Source: UMGS363 sp051881815 (lineage in GTDB: Bacteria; Bacillota; Clostridia; Oscillospirales; Ruminococcaceae). Taken from it: DNA of 64,000 nucleotides. Made by a program: the position numbers and the translations under genes. How positions within the stretch are numbered: the stretch's first letter is position 1; every line of letters begins with the position of its first letter. Below the pieces are notes generated by a model that searched no databases, had not been told where the DNA came from, and saw only the letters and a list, made by a program, of their open reading frames with translations. Positions 40,626 to 49,768 of the stretch are shown piece after piece. The stretch spans positions 4,425-68,424 of the forward strand of contig JBJEQP010000038.1 in assembly GCA_051881815.1 (NCBI GenBank). Direction: 5' to 3'.

Positions 40626-42146
40626 ATGATGGATTTACGCCCGGATGAGATCACCGGTATAATCAAAGAACAGATCAAGAACTACAATTCAAAGATCGAG
40701 CTTTCCGATACCGGAACCGTTGTCACGGTCGGCGACGGTATCGCAAGGATCCACGGACTTGAAAAATGTATGTCCGGCGAACTTCTTGAGTTTGAAAACG
40801 GCGTTTATGCCATGGCGCTCAATCTTGAACAGGAGTTTGTCGGAGCGGTTATGCTCGGTTCGGACTCGGGTATCAAGGAGGGCGATACCGTAAAGAGAAC
40901 GGGACGCATCATGTCCGTTCCCGTAGGTGAGGAGCTTCTCGGAAGAGTCGTAAACTCGCTCGGTCAGCCTATCGACGGCAAGGGCGCTATCCTTACGGAT
41001 AAGACCATGCCTATCGAGAAGACCGCTCTCGGTATCATCACAAGAAAATCAGTAAGCCGTCCTCTCCAGACAGGCATCAAGGCTATCGACGCTATGATCC
41101 CTATCGGCAGAGGTCAGCGTGAGCTTATCATCGGTGACAGACAGACAGGTAAAACTGCTATTGCGCTCGATACTATCATCAATCAGAAGGGCAAGGACGT
41201 TATCTGTATCTATGTTGCCATCGGTCAGAAGCGTTCCACAGTTGCAAACGTTGTTGAAACGCTTGAAAAGAACGGCGCAATGGATTATACCATTGTTGTT
41301 TCCGCAACAGCTTCCGAGCTCGCACCGCTGCAGTATATAGCTCCTTATTCGGGCTGTGCAATGGGTGAATATTTCCTCGAACAGGGCAAGGACGTACTCT
41401 GCGTCTATGACGACCTGTCGAAGCATGCTGTTGCTTATCGTACACTTTCCCTTCTCCTCAAGCGTCCGCCGGGACGTGAAGCTTACCCCGGAGATGTATT
41501 CTATCTCCATTCAAGACTGCTCGAACGTGCTTGCTGCCTTAACGAAAACTACGGCGGCGGTTCGCTTACCGCGCTTCCTATCATTGAAACGCAGGCAGGC
41601 GACGTTTCGGCATATATCCCCACAAACGTTATTTCCATCACAGACGGTCAGATATTCCTCGAAACAGACCTTTTCAACGCAGGTATCCGTCCTGCCGTAA
41701 ACCCCGGTATCTCCGTATCCCGTGTAGGCGGCGCTGCGCAGATCAAGGCTATGAAAAAGGTTTCCGGTTCGCTCAAGCTCACATACTCGCAGTATCGTGA
41801 ACTTCAGTCGTTCTCACAGTTCGGCTCCGACCTCGATAAGGACACAAAGGAGCGTCTTGCTCTCGGTGAAAGAGTCGTTGAAGTTCTCAAGCAGGACAGA
41901 AATTCGCCTATCGCCGTTGAAAATCAGGTTCTTATCATCTATGCCGTAACGCATAACTATCTCAAGGATATCGCCGTTTCGGATGTTCTCGAATTCCAGA
42001 ACGAAATGTTCGATTTCATAGCAGAATCTCACCCCGACATTACCGAAACTATCAGAACGCAGAAGGTTCTCACCCCCGAGGCTGAGGATGAGCTCAAGGA
42101 AGCGCTCAGTGAGTTTGTCAAGAAGTTCCTTGCCGCAAAGGCTTGA
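40626..42146 (+). CDS. atpA: F-type ATP synthase subunit alpha
   Basis: A 506-residue subunit of the F1 head. It has the P-loop 'GDRQTGKTAIALD', 'AIDAMIPIGRGQRELIIG', and 'PAVNPGISVSRVGGAAQ'. The ATGs at 40626 and 40629 both fit the family N-terminus (MDLRPDEITGIIKEQI); the ATG at 40611 would add five residues and lacks a clear ribosome site. Confidence 0.97.
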   Translation: MMDLRPDEITGIIKEQIKNYNSKIELSDTGTVVTVGDGIARIHGLEKCMSGELLEFENGVYAMALNLEQEFVGAVMLGSDSGIKEGDTVKRTGRIMSVPVGEELLGRVVNSLGQPIDGKGAILTDKTMPIEKTALGIITRKSVSRPLQTGIKAIDAMIPIGRGQRELIIGDRQTGKTAIALDTIINQKGKDVICIYVAIGQKRSTVANVVETLEKNGAMDYTIVVSATASELAPLQYIAPYSGCAMGEYFLEQGKDVLCVYDDLSKHAVAYRTLSLLLKRPPGREAYPGDVFYLHSRLLERACCLNENYGGGSLTALPIIETQAGDVSAYIPTNVISITDGQIFLETDLFNAGIRPAVNPGISVSRVGGAAQIKAMKKVSGSLKLTYSQYRELQSFSQFGSDLDKDTKERLALGERVVEVLKQDRNSPIAVENQVLIIYAVTHNYLKDIAVSDVLEFQNEMFDFIAESHPDITETIRTQKVLTPEAEDELKEALSEFVKKFLAAKA

Positions 42147-42186
42147 ACCGCTGACTGAAAAAAGGTAAAGAAAGGATGGATTTTGT

Positions 42187-43056
42187 ATGGCTTCGGGCAA
42201 TATGAAAAGCATAAAAAGGCGTATCAAGAGCGTTGAGTCCACTCTGCAGATAACCAAAGCCATGGAAGTAGTTTCGTCCTCGAAGCTGCGAAAGGCAAAG
42301 GAAAAAGCAGACAAGGCTCGTCCGTTCTATAAAGCGCTGCATGAAACAATGTGCGAGATCCAATCCGAAAATGAGAACTTCTTTTCTCCCTTCACCCGTA
42401 AGCAGCAGGGCGCAGGCACGGTAATGCTTGTCGTTATCGCAGGCGACCGAGGTCTTGCAGGCGGCTTTAACTCAAATATCACAAAGCTTGCAGCAGCTCG
42501 TATAAAAGAGCTTACGGAAGAGGGCAGCAAGGTCAAGGTTCTTGCTGTCGGCAAAAAATCAGCCGAATATTTCACCAAGCACGGCTATGACGTTGTACAG
42601 ACCTATGTCAATGTCGGTCAGGATCTGCGCATAAACGGCGCAGCTGCCATTGCCGATGATATAGTTGTACCGTATCTTAAAGGCGAGGTCACATCGGTGG
42701 AGCTTGTTTCGACAGAGTTCGTTTCAACGCTCTCACAGGTCGCAAAGTTCAGCCCTATCCTTCCGCTCGATATTCCGAAGCAGGAAAAGAGGGTGCGTGA
42801 GCTTCCGATATATGAACCGTCGCCCGAGGCTGTTTTTAACGCCATTGTTCCCAAATATATCACAGGCGTTGTTTATTCTGCGATAGTCGAAAGCTTTGCC
42901 GCAGAGCAGGCTGCAAGAAGAAGCGCTATGGAAAACGCTTCGGACAACGCAGGAGAGATGATCTCCAATCTTTCGCTCGTTTACAACAGAGCGCGTCAGT
43001 CCGCGATCACTCAGGAGATCACGGAGATCGTCGGCGGTGCTTCCGCACAGGAATGA
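42187..43056 (+). CDS. atpG: F-type ATP synthase subunit gamma
   Basis: A 289-residue central shaft. The N-terminal helix 'SIKRRIKSVESTLQITKAME' and C-terminal helix 'ENASDNAGEMISNLSLVYNR' form the rotating coiled coil. 'GDRGLAGGFNSNI' is also typical. Confidence 0.97.
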   Translation: MASGNMKSIKRRIKSVESTLQITKAMEVVSSSKLRKAKEKADKARPFYKALHETMCEIQSENENFFSPFTRKQQGAGTVMLVVIAGDRGLAGGFNSNITKLAAARIKELTEEGSKVKVLAVGKKSAEYFTKHGYDVVQTYVNVGQDLRINGAAAIADDIVVPYLKGEVTSVELVSTEFVSTLSQVAKFSPILPLDIPKQEKRVRELPIYEPSPEAVFNAIVPKYITGVVYSAIVESFAAEQAARRSAMENASDNAGEMISNLSLVYNRARQSAITQEITEIVGGASAQE

Positions 43057-43125
43057 CCGTCCGTTTAAACGCCCGATCGCAATTTTTGATCGCACACCCA
43101 ATTTGAAACAAGAGGTGATCATTTG

Positions 43126-44529
43126 ATGCCACAGAAAAATATCGGAAAGGTCGTTCAGATCATCGGTGCGGTAGTCGATATCGCATTTGAAAAGGACAAT
43201 CTTCCGAATCTTCTGAATGCAATAGAAATTGACAACAACGGTGAAAAGCTTGTCTGCGAGGTCGCACAGCATATCGGCGATGACGTTGTAAGATGTATCG
43301 CTATGTCCTCCACAGACGGACTTGTCAGAGGTGTTGACGCAGTTGATACAGGCAGTCCTATCACCGTTCCCGTCGGCAGAGGTACGCTCGGAAGAATTTT
43401 CAACATTCTCGGCGAACCCGTTGACAACAAGCCCGCTCCCGAAAACGCAGAGAGATGGGCTATCCACAGAGAAGCGCCGTCCTACGAAGAACAGGCTGCC
43501 GCTAACGAGATCCTTGAAACAGGTATCAAGGTAATCGACCTTATCTGTCCTTACCTCAAGGGCGGTAAGATCGGCCTTTTCGGAGGCGCAGGCGTTGGCA
43601 AGACGGTCCTTATCCAGGAGCTTATCAACAACGTTGCTAACCAGCACGGCGGTATCTCCGTTTTCACAGGCGTTGGAGAACGTACCCGTGAGGGCAACGA
43701 CCTTTATAACGAAATGACCGAGTCGGGAGTTATCGACAAGACCGTCCTTGTTTACGGTCAGATGAACGAACCGCCCGGAGCAAGAATGAGAGTAGGTCTT
43801 TCGGGACTTACAATGGCTGAATATTTCCGTGACGTTGAAGGACAGGACGTTCTTCTCTTCATCGACAATATCTTCCGTTTCACACAGGCAGGCTCGGAGG
43901 TTTCCGCACTTCTCGGACGTATGCCGTCTGCCGTTGGTTACCAGCCGACGCTCGCAACGGAAATGGGCGCTCTCCAGGAGCGTATCACTTCAACGAGCAA
44001 GGGCTCTATCACATCGGTTCAGGCTGTTTACGTTCCTGCCGATGACCTTACAGACCCTGCACCTGCTACAACATTCGCACACCTTGACGCTACAACGGTT
44101 CTTTCAAGAGATATCGCTTCGCTCGGTATCTACCCTGCAGTTGATCCGCTCGATTCGACCTCAAGAATTCTTTCTCCCGATATCGTCGGAAAAGAGCATT
44201 ACGAAACCGCAAGAGCCGTTCAGAACATCCTCCAGCGTTATACAGAGCTTCAGGATATCATCGCTATCATGGGTATGGACGAGCTTTCCGACGAAGATAA
44301 GCTCACCGTTTCAAGAGCAAGAAAGATACAGCGTTTCCTTTCACAGCCGTTCTCCGTTGCGGAGCAGTTCACAGGCTATGAGGGTAAGTATGTACCGCTC
44401 AAGGAAACTATCAGAGGCTTCAAGGAGATCATCGAAGGTCTTCACGACGACCTACCCGAGTCAGCATTCCTTTTCGCAGGCACGATCGACGAAGTAGTTG
44501 AAAAAGCGAAAAATATGAACGCTGAATGA
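43126..44529 (+). CDS. atpD: F-type ATP synthase subunit beta
   Basis: A 467-residue catalytic subunit with P-loop 'GGAGVGKTVLIQEL', the catalytic Glu in 'GVGERTREGND', 'VLLFIDNIFRFTQAGSEVSA' and the C-terminal DELSEEDK-like segment (here DELSDEDKLTVSRARK). The ATG at 43126 follows GAGGTG and a TTG that could add one residue. Confidence 0.98.
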   Translation: MPQKNIGKVVQIIGAVVDIAFEKDNLPNLLNAIEIDNNGEKLVCEVAQHIGDDVVRCIAMSSTDGLVRGVDAVDTGSPITVPVGRGTLGRIFNILGEPVDNKPAPENAERWAIHREAPSYEEQAAANEILETGIKVIDLICPYLKGGKIGLFGGAGVGKTVLIQELINNVANQHGGISVFTGVGERTREGNDLYNEMTESGVIDKTVLVYGQMNEPPGARMRVGLSGLTMAEYFRDVEGQDVLLFIDNIFRFTQAGSEVSALLGRMPSAVGYQPTLATEMGALQERITSTSKGSITSVQAVYVPADDLTDPAPATTFAHLDATTVLSRDIASLGIYPAVDPLDSTSRILSPDIVGKEHYETARAVQNILQRYTELQDIIAIMGMDELSDEDKLTVSRARKIQRFLSQPFSVAEQFTGYEGKYVPLKETIRGFKEIIEGLHDDLPESAFLFAGTIDEVVEKAKNMNAE

Positions 44530-44543
44530 TCGGAGGTGGAATA

Positions 44544-44951
44544 ATGGCTGCAGAGTTCAGACTCTCGATCATTACTCCCGAAAAGACGTTTTATGACGAT
44601 GAAACTTCAATGGTCATCGTCAGAACAACGGAGGGAGATATCGGTATCCTCGCAAATCATACAAGCCTTGTGGCAAGCCTTCCGTCAGGCCCCGTAAAGA
44701 TCAAAAATCAGGACGGGACCTTCAGGATCGCAGCGCTTTCGTCGGGTATAATCAAGGTCGGCGGAAATAAGGTTTCGATCATCGCAAATGCTGTTGAATG
44801 GGCGGATGAAATTGATCTTGACTGGGCGAAACGCTCCGAAGCGGAAGCAAGAGAAAAGCTCCAACAGCTTGAAGATAAGCACGAGCTTGACATTGCGGAA
44901 GCAAAGCTGCGCAGAGCACTCAACAGAATCAGTGTACATTCGATGAAATAA
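44544..44951 (+). CDS. atpC: F-type ATP synthase subunit epsilon
   Basis: A 135-residue subunit with an N-terminal beta domain ('LSIITPEKTFYDDE', 'GDIGILANHTSLVASLP') and a C-terminal two-helix part that can inhibit the enzyme. The start at 44544 follows GGAGGTG; a reading from 44526 would overlap atpD. Confidence 0.96.
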   Translation: MAAEFRLSIITPEKTFYDDETSMVIVRTTEGDIGILANHTSLVASLPSGPVKIKNQDGTFRIAALSSGIIKVGGNKVSIIANAVEWADEIDLDWAKRSEAEAREKLQQLEDKHELDIAEAKLRRALNRISVHSMK

Positions 44952-45088
44952 AAAGCCGCAGTGCTGCGAAGCCAAGCAGCTGGTCAAGCTGAGCACAGCT
45001 TGCGGGGTCGAGGGGCGGAGCCCTCGTCGCTTCCGCAGAAGCGAAACATCCTAAACTTTAGCGAATAATCTGCCGCAAAAGCAAAATC
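44952..45088 (+). other. GC-rich hairpin region after atpC
   Basis: Just after atpC there are foldbacks such as CGAGGGGCGGAGCCCTCG and CTTCCGCAGAAGCG, plus CCGCAG/CTGCGAAG. No T-run follows directly, so termination here is not certain. It may be another dispersed palindromic repeat. Confidence 0.5.
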
Positions 45089-45192
45089 ACTAACAAATAA
45101 AAAAGCGCAATTCACGATAAAAAGGTGAAACAGAACGTGAGAAATCATTCTGAAAACCCAAAAATCGTGAATTGCGCTTATTCTTTATTAGT
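45089..45192. repeat. Palindromic element with ACTAA ends
   Basis: 104 bp. AAGCGCAATTCACGAT pairs with ATCGTGAATTGCGCTT, and the outer ends are ACTAACAAATAA and TTCTTTATTAGT. It shares the ACTAA...TTAGT ends with the other palindromic elements, but the interior is unrelated. It may also terminate the atp transcript. Confidence 0.7.
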
Positions 45193-45373
45193 GGAACAAC
45201 TATCCTTGAAGTGTAAATACACGAACAAAGAGAGTGTATTTACGCTTCAACTCAATATGAATAGCTATTCAATATGAAGTGAAAAAATGTCATAAATGAA
45301 TTTTTTGGTGTTTTTTACGGTAAAATCACAGTTCTATGCAGAAATGTTCAGCTTATGTCTGTGCAATTCGTTA

Positions 45374-45402
45374 TTGACATTTTTTTACCGATGATTTATA
45401 AT
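45374..45402 (+). promoter_or_regulatory. Promoter of the chemoreceptor gene
   Basis: TTGACA (45374-45379) and TATAAT (45397-45402) are perfect, with 17 bp spacing. Confidence 0.9.
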
Positions 45403-45428
45403 ATAAATATAATATTTGAAGCAAGGGC

Positions 45429-45480
45429 GCTCCGTAATAAAGAGACCGTTTGAACGGTTCTTTATTGACGGAGCTTTTTA
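45429..45480 (+). promoter_or_regulatory. Terminator-like hairpin in the chemoreceptor leader
   Basis: GCTCCGTAATAAAGA pairs with TCTTTATTGACGGAGC with a one-base bulge, and GACCGTT pairs with AACGGTTC inside. TTTTTATTT follows. It starts about 20 bases after the predicted transcription start and ends just before the ribosome site, so it could act as an attenuator. No antiterminator stem is evident. Confidence 0.75.
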
Positions 45481-45503
45481 TTTAATGGAAAGGCGGCGTC
45501 ACA

Positions 45504-47468
45504 ATGAAAAAAACACATTCAATACAATCAAAAATAATACTTCTTGCAATTGTTCCGATGCTTTTTATCGCAATTCTTCTGCTTGGGTATGAATTTTGGG
45601 GCGGAACGACGAATATGGCAGCCGCACTTAAAAGCAGTATAAATGAAACCGCCAAAATTTCCGCACAGGCAATAACGAACCGGCTTGTAATATACGAAAC
45701 TGCGGTCAACGAAGCGGCTTCAAACGAATTGTTCACGAACGGGGATATTGACGCTGATAAAGCTGCGGCATTTCTTGAAGAGGTAAAGGAACGAAACGGC
45801 TTTCTGCGCATAGGCTACACCGATGAAAACGGTGTGAACCAGAACGGCAGCGATTTTTCCGAAAGGCAGTATTTCAAAGACTGCCGTGAAAGCATGGCGC
45901 CCGTTACATCCGACCCTTATTCTTCAAAGGACGGCAACGGAGCGCTGTCGGTGCTGTTTTGTGCGCCTATCGTCCGCAGCGGAGAATTCTGCGGAATTGT
46001 TTACGGCGCAGCTGACGCAAAGCTTTTCACCGATATTATAAGCAGCGTTCTTGTAGGCGAAAACGGAATGAACTTTATTATCGACAGCACGGGAACATTT
46101 ATTGCGCACAACGATTTTTCCCATGCAAGCGAGCTTGAAAATCTTATATCCGAAGCCGAAGCGGATCCGTCCTTGTCGGAACAGGCAGCCGTTATATCCG
46201 AAATGCTTGAAAATGAGTCAGGCTCGCTTATTTACAACGACGGAGAAACGAAGCGTATTGCTTGCTATGTTCCGATAGAAAAGGGCAGCAGCTGGGTACT
46301 TGCGGTTACGGTAAGCTATGCGGAGTTTATGAAAAATCAGCTTATGGGACTTGCGGTACTGGCAGTATGCACCGCTGCGGTCATAGTTTTAAGCATACTT
46401 CTGATACTTAAATACTCCGCAAGAATTGTAAAGCCCGTACAGAGCTGCACAAAGAGGATAGAGCTCCTTGCGGAAGGCGATCTGAAATCCGATATTGAAG
46501 CCTGCACCTCAAATGATGAAACAAGAGTGCTTGTTGAATCTGCAAGACGGACGATAAAGCATCTCAACAGTATGATAAAGCATATTTCCGAAACACTTGA
46601 GCAGATGGCGGAAGGGGATTTTACCCATGAAGCCGAGGGAAAGTTCAGAGGGGATTTTGAACCGATCAAAGCGTCGCTTAACAATATCATGATCTCGCTG
46701 CGGTCGGTGCTTGCGGATATAGACGGGGCTTCTGCGTGCGTTTCCGAAATATCGGAGCAGGTCGTTGACACTTCCCGTCATCTTGCCGAGGGCGTAAATC
46801 ATCAGACTGCGCTGATAAACGAGATAAGCAGCACCTTTGAAAGCATGAAGGAAAGCGTCAAACTCAATGCCGATAATACCTCGGCTGTTCTTGAGCTTGC
46901 ATTAAAGACAAAGGACGGGGTAAAAACGAGCGGCGAGCAGATGGATATGCTTCTTTCCGCTATGAAGGAAATGTCCGATTCCTCAAAGGAGATACAGTCG
47001 ATAAACGATACAATAGGCGATATTGCTTTCCAGACTCATATACTTGCGCTGAACGCTTCCATTGAAGCTGCGGCTGCAGGGGAAGCAGGTAAGGGATTTT
47101 CCGTTGTTGCGGCAGAGGTCGGCGAGCTTGCTTCAAAATGCGGAGAAGCGGCTTCACGTACTACCTCGCTTATCGAACGAACGGTACATGCTATCTGTAC
47201 AGGAATGGAGCTTGCTCAAAAGGTATCGGGTTCCTTCGGAGAGGTTGAAAAGGACACAGATGAAATGGAGAAGGACATTGCGGATGTTTCTGCTTCGTCC
47301 GAGGAACAGGCAGCCTGCATAACAAGCGTAAGCGACAAGATGGATATGATATCATCCGTAGTGGAAAGCACCTCGGCTTCGGCAGACAGAGCTGCGGAAA
47401 TCAGCGAAAAGCTGAAAAATGAAGCAGAGGCTCTAAAGGATCTTGTTGCAAAATTCTCTCTGACATAA
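45504..47468 (+). CDS. Methyl-accepting chemotaxis protein with double-Cache sensor
   Basis: A 654-residue receptor. Helix TM1 is at about 12-30, a dCache-type extracellular sensor lies at about 31-275 ('RIGYTDENGVNQNGSDFSER', 'GMNFIIDSTGTFIAH'), TM2 at about 281-303, then HAMP and a coiled-coil signalling domain with the hairpin tip 'DIAFQTHILALNASIEAAAA' followed by 'GEAGKGFSVVAAEVGELA'. It would bind a small ligand, perhaps an amino acid, and signal to CheA. No other chemotaxis gene is in the window, so it is an orphan receptor. It may not serve motility. Confidence 0.95.
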   Translation: MKKTHSIQSKIILLAIVPMLFIAILLLGYEFWGGTTNMAAALKSSINETAKISAQAITNRLVIYETAVNEAASNELFTNGDIDADKAAAFLEEVKERNGFLRIGYTDENGVNQNGSDFSERQYFKDCRESMAPVTSDPYSSKDGNGALSVLFCAPIVRSGEFCGIVYGAADAKLFTDIISSVLVGENGMNFIIDSTGTFIAHNDFSHASELENLISEAEADPSLSEQAAVISEMLENESGSLIYNDGETKRIACYVPIEKGSSWVLAVTVSYAEFMKNQLMGLAVLAVCTAAVIVLSILLILKYSARIVKPVQSCTKRIELLAEGDLKSDIEACTSNDETRVLVESARRTIKHLNSMIKHISETLEQMAEGDFTHEAEGKFRGDFEPIKASLNNIMISLRSVLADIDGASACVSEISEQVVDTSRHLAEGVNHQTALINEISSTFESMKESVKLNADNTSAVLELALKTKDGVKTSGEQMDMLLSAMKEMSDSSKEIQSINDTIGDIAFQTHILALNASIEAAAAGEAGKGFSVVAAEVGELASKCGEAASRTTSLIERTVHAICTGMELAQKVSGSFGEVEKDTDEMEKDIADVSASSEEQAACITSVSDKMDMISSVVESTSASADRAAEISEKLKNEAEALKDLVAKFSLT

Positions 47469-47519
47469 ACAAGGCTGAAAAGAATCGGAAAATATTACCC
47501 AAAAATATATAACAAACCG

Positions 47520-47560
47520 GAGCCGCTGCAGGAGCTCACATACTGCAGCGGCTCTGTTTT
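47520..47560 (+). terminator. Terminator of the chemoreceptor gene
   Basis: GAGCCGCTGCAG pairs perfectly with CTGCAGCGGCTC, followed by TGTTTTT. Confidence 0.93.
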
Positions 47561-47815
47561 TAGCAATATTTATCGACATATATTTCCAAAAAATTCATAT
47601 ATTTGCTTTAAAGGGATAATATATGCGATTATGTATATGTTATAATTAAAGTGTTATCATTATTTGTATATGGCTTGTTAAAAAAATATCAATATCCGCT
47701 TTGGTATTGCAGCAATTTTTCTAAAGAAAAAGCTCTGACGGGATTTTATTTTTGAGCCGATGGGTATTGCTGCGAAAAAAGCAAAGTTTACATTATACAT
47801 ACAGGAGGAAAAAAT
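47561..47815 (+). other. Upstream region of the SPFH operon
   Basis: AT-rich DNA of about 255 bases. A TATAAT lies at 47641-47646 without a good -35 box at the normal distance. This would fit an activated or alternative-sigma promoter. AGGAGG precedes the start codon of the first gene. Confidence 0.45.
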
Positions 47816-49033
47816 ATGGCTTTTATTGATGTAGTTGAATGGTCGCCTAAGGATAACAGCGAATATGCGCACCGTTTTCCCCACGACAACCTCAGCACAG
47901 GAACCCAGCTTATCGTAAGGGAGTCGCAGGAGGCGGTCTTCTTCTCAAAGGGACAGATCCTCGGCAAATTCGGTCCGGGCAAGCATACTCTTTCCACCGA
48001 GAACCTTCCCTTGCTGCGCAACCTTTTCGGAATTCCGTTCGGAGGCAAAAATCCGTTCTTTGCAGAGGTATGGTTCGTCAACAAGACAGCTCCGCTTAAC
48101 ATCGACTGGAAAACGACCTCGATGCGTTTTATGGATCCCGATTACGGTCAGATGATCCCTCTGGTCGCAAGCGGCAGATACGGACTAAAGGTGAGCGACG
48201 CCGAGCGCTTCCTCGTTCGTCTTGTCGGAACGATGCAGTCCTTTACGGCTCGTGAACTGACCGATCATTTTCAGGGTGCGATGATCGCAAAGACAAATTC
48301 ATCAATAATGTCCTTTATGAATACGAACAGGGTCGGCATAAATCAGATAGCGGCTTATCTCGACGATCTTTCCAAGTTTATAAAAATGCCGATGGCTGAA
48401 TTCTGGGAGGATTACGGATTCGATCTTGAAGGCTTCTATATCACGGGTGTCGATCTTGACACATCCACTCCCGAGGGCAGGAAGATATCGGAAGCGCTTT
48501 CCGACCGTTCCGCACAGGCTATTGCAGGCTATACATGGCAGCAGAAGCAGACCTTTGCGACCGCAAACAATGCTGCAAACAACAATTCCTCGATGGGCAT
48601 TCTCGGGGTGGCAATGATGACGGGTGCTTTATCGAACGGCGGCGGAGTAAATGCCGCAATGCAGCCGCCCCCGAATAATCAGTATCAGTTCGGCAATCAG
48701 AATATGGGAAATCCGAACTTCGGCGGTCAGAATTACACAGGAGCGCCGACTTATGCTCATGCCAGAAATGAAGTATTCTGCTCGAACTGCAGCAGAAAAT
48801 TCTCTGCGACTGCGGCTTTCTGCCCTCATTGCGGAAATAAATACAATCCTTGTCCTTCCTGCGGAGCGGATAATGCGCAGAGCGCTTCAAGATGCGTTAC
48901 CTGCGGAGCAATGCTCGTTTCACAGAACAGCTGCGGCGATGTTTGCGGCAAGTGCCATACGCCTGTTCAGCCGGGACTGAAATTCTGTCCGAACTGCGGC
49001 AGCAAGCTTCAGGCTGACAGCTTCAGGATGTAA
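47816..49033 (+). CDS. SPFH-domain protein with C-terminal zinc ribbons (YdjI-like)
   Basis: A 405-residue protein. The first 230 residues resemble the SPFH/virion-core-like domain of Bacillus YdjI ('GTQLIVRESQEAVFFSKGQI', 'FGPGKHTLSTENLP'). A Gln/Asn-rich linker follows (about 240-310). The C-terminus has several CxxC zinc ribbons: CSNC, CPHC, CPSC, CVTC, CGKC, CPNC. SPFH proteins build membrane scaffolds; YdjI acts in a membrane-stress system with PspA. It opens a tight operon of six genes that are unlike the ydj set. No transmembrane helix is present. Confidence 0.85.
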   Translation: MAFIDVVEWSPKDNSEYAHRFPHDNLSTGTQLIVRESQEAVFFSKGQILGKFGPGKHTLSTENLPLLRNLFGIPFGGKNPFFAEVWFVNKTAPLNIDWKTTSMRFMDPDYGQMIPLVASGRYGLKVSDAERFLVRLVGTMQSFTARELTDHFQGAMIAKTNSSIMSFMNTNRVGINQIAAYLDDLSKFIKMPMAEFWEDYGFDLEGFYITGVDLDTSTPEGRKISEALSDRSAQAIAGYTWQQKQTFATANNAANNNSSMGILGVAMMTGALSNGGGVNAAMQPPPNNQYQFGNQNMGNPNFGGQNYTGAPTYAHARNEVFCSNCSRKFSATAAFCPHCGNKYNPCPSCGADNAQSASRCVTCGAMLVSQNSCGDVCGKCHTPVQPGLKFCPNCGSKLQADSFRM

Positions 49034-49045
49034 AGGGGCGGCAGT

Positions 49046-49753
49046 ATGAAGAAAAACAGTAATTCGTCCTTTCTGCTTGTTATCTTCTGCTTCGGCTTGA
49101 TAATTGCCGGGGGAGCTTTGTTCCTTATAAAGGATATGTTTGAAGGCAGAACGGGGACATATATTTTTACCTGCACAAGTGTGATCCTTGTTTATATTGC
49201 GGCTTTTCTGCCGTTTATATCGGGACTTATTTCCGGGAATACGGCACAGCTCGTTGTGAGCGGTGCGGTCTACTACAAGGGAATGTCCGCTTATGCGGTG
49301 GTTTCTGCCGCTGCGGTGTATCTTGCATTTTCGGTGATACCTTTGAAATTTGCGGTTGCGATCCAGCTTGTGGCGCTGTTCGTTTTCATTATCTATGTCT
49401 TTATGTCGAAGGTGACATCCGATACGATAGGCGGCGTTGAAGAGGAGGAAGCGGCAAAGAAGTCGATGATCTCCGATATGCGCAGCAAGGCTTATCAGCT
49501 CTCGCTTATGACAGAGAATCAGGACAGCAAAAAGGTCAAGGATGCGGTCAAGAGGATGAACGATGATCTGAGATATCTTTCTCCGAACGGTTCGCAGGAG
49601 GCCTATGACCTTGAATGCAGAATGTCCGCTGTTATCGACAGTATGATCTCGGACGCATATTTCCGATCGGCAGGGGTCATGTCGTCGGAAGCGCTTGAAA
49701 CAAAGTTCGAGGATTTTGAATTCTTATATAAGCAGAGAAAAAATATTTATTAA
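49046..49753 (+). CDS. Four-helix membrane protein with cytoplasmic helical tail
   Basis: A 235-residue protein. Four hydrophobic helices lie in residues 8-122. The C-terminal 110 residues are charged and helical ('SDMRSKAYQLSLMTENQDSK', 'YDLECRMSAVIDSMISDA'). I recognise no family. It lies 12 bases after the SPFH gene and 15 bases before the next one, so it belongs to one operon. It may anchor the SPFH protein to the membrane; that is inference from context. Confidence 0.7.
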   Translation: MKKNSNSSFLLVIFCFGLIIAGGALFLIKDMFEGRTGTYIFTCTSVILVYIAAFLPFISGLISGNTAQLVVSGAVYYKGMSAYAVVSAAAVYLAFSVIPLKFAVAIQLVALFVFIIYVFMSKVTSDTIGGVEEEEAAKKSMISDMRSKAYQLSLMTENQDSKKVKDAVKRMNDDLRYLSPNGSQEAYDLECRMSAVIDSMISDAYFRSAGVMSSEALETKFEDFEFLYKQRKNIY

Positions 49754-49768
49754 GAGAGGGATAAAGCT

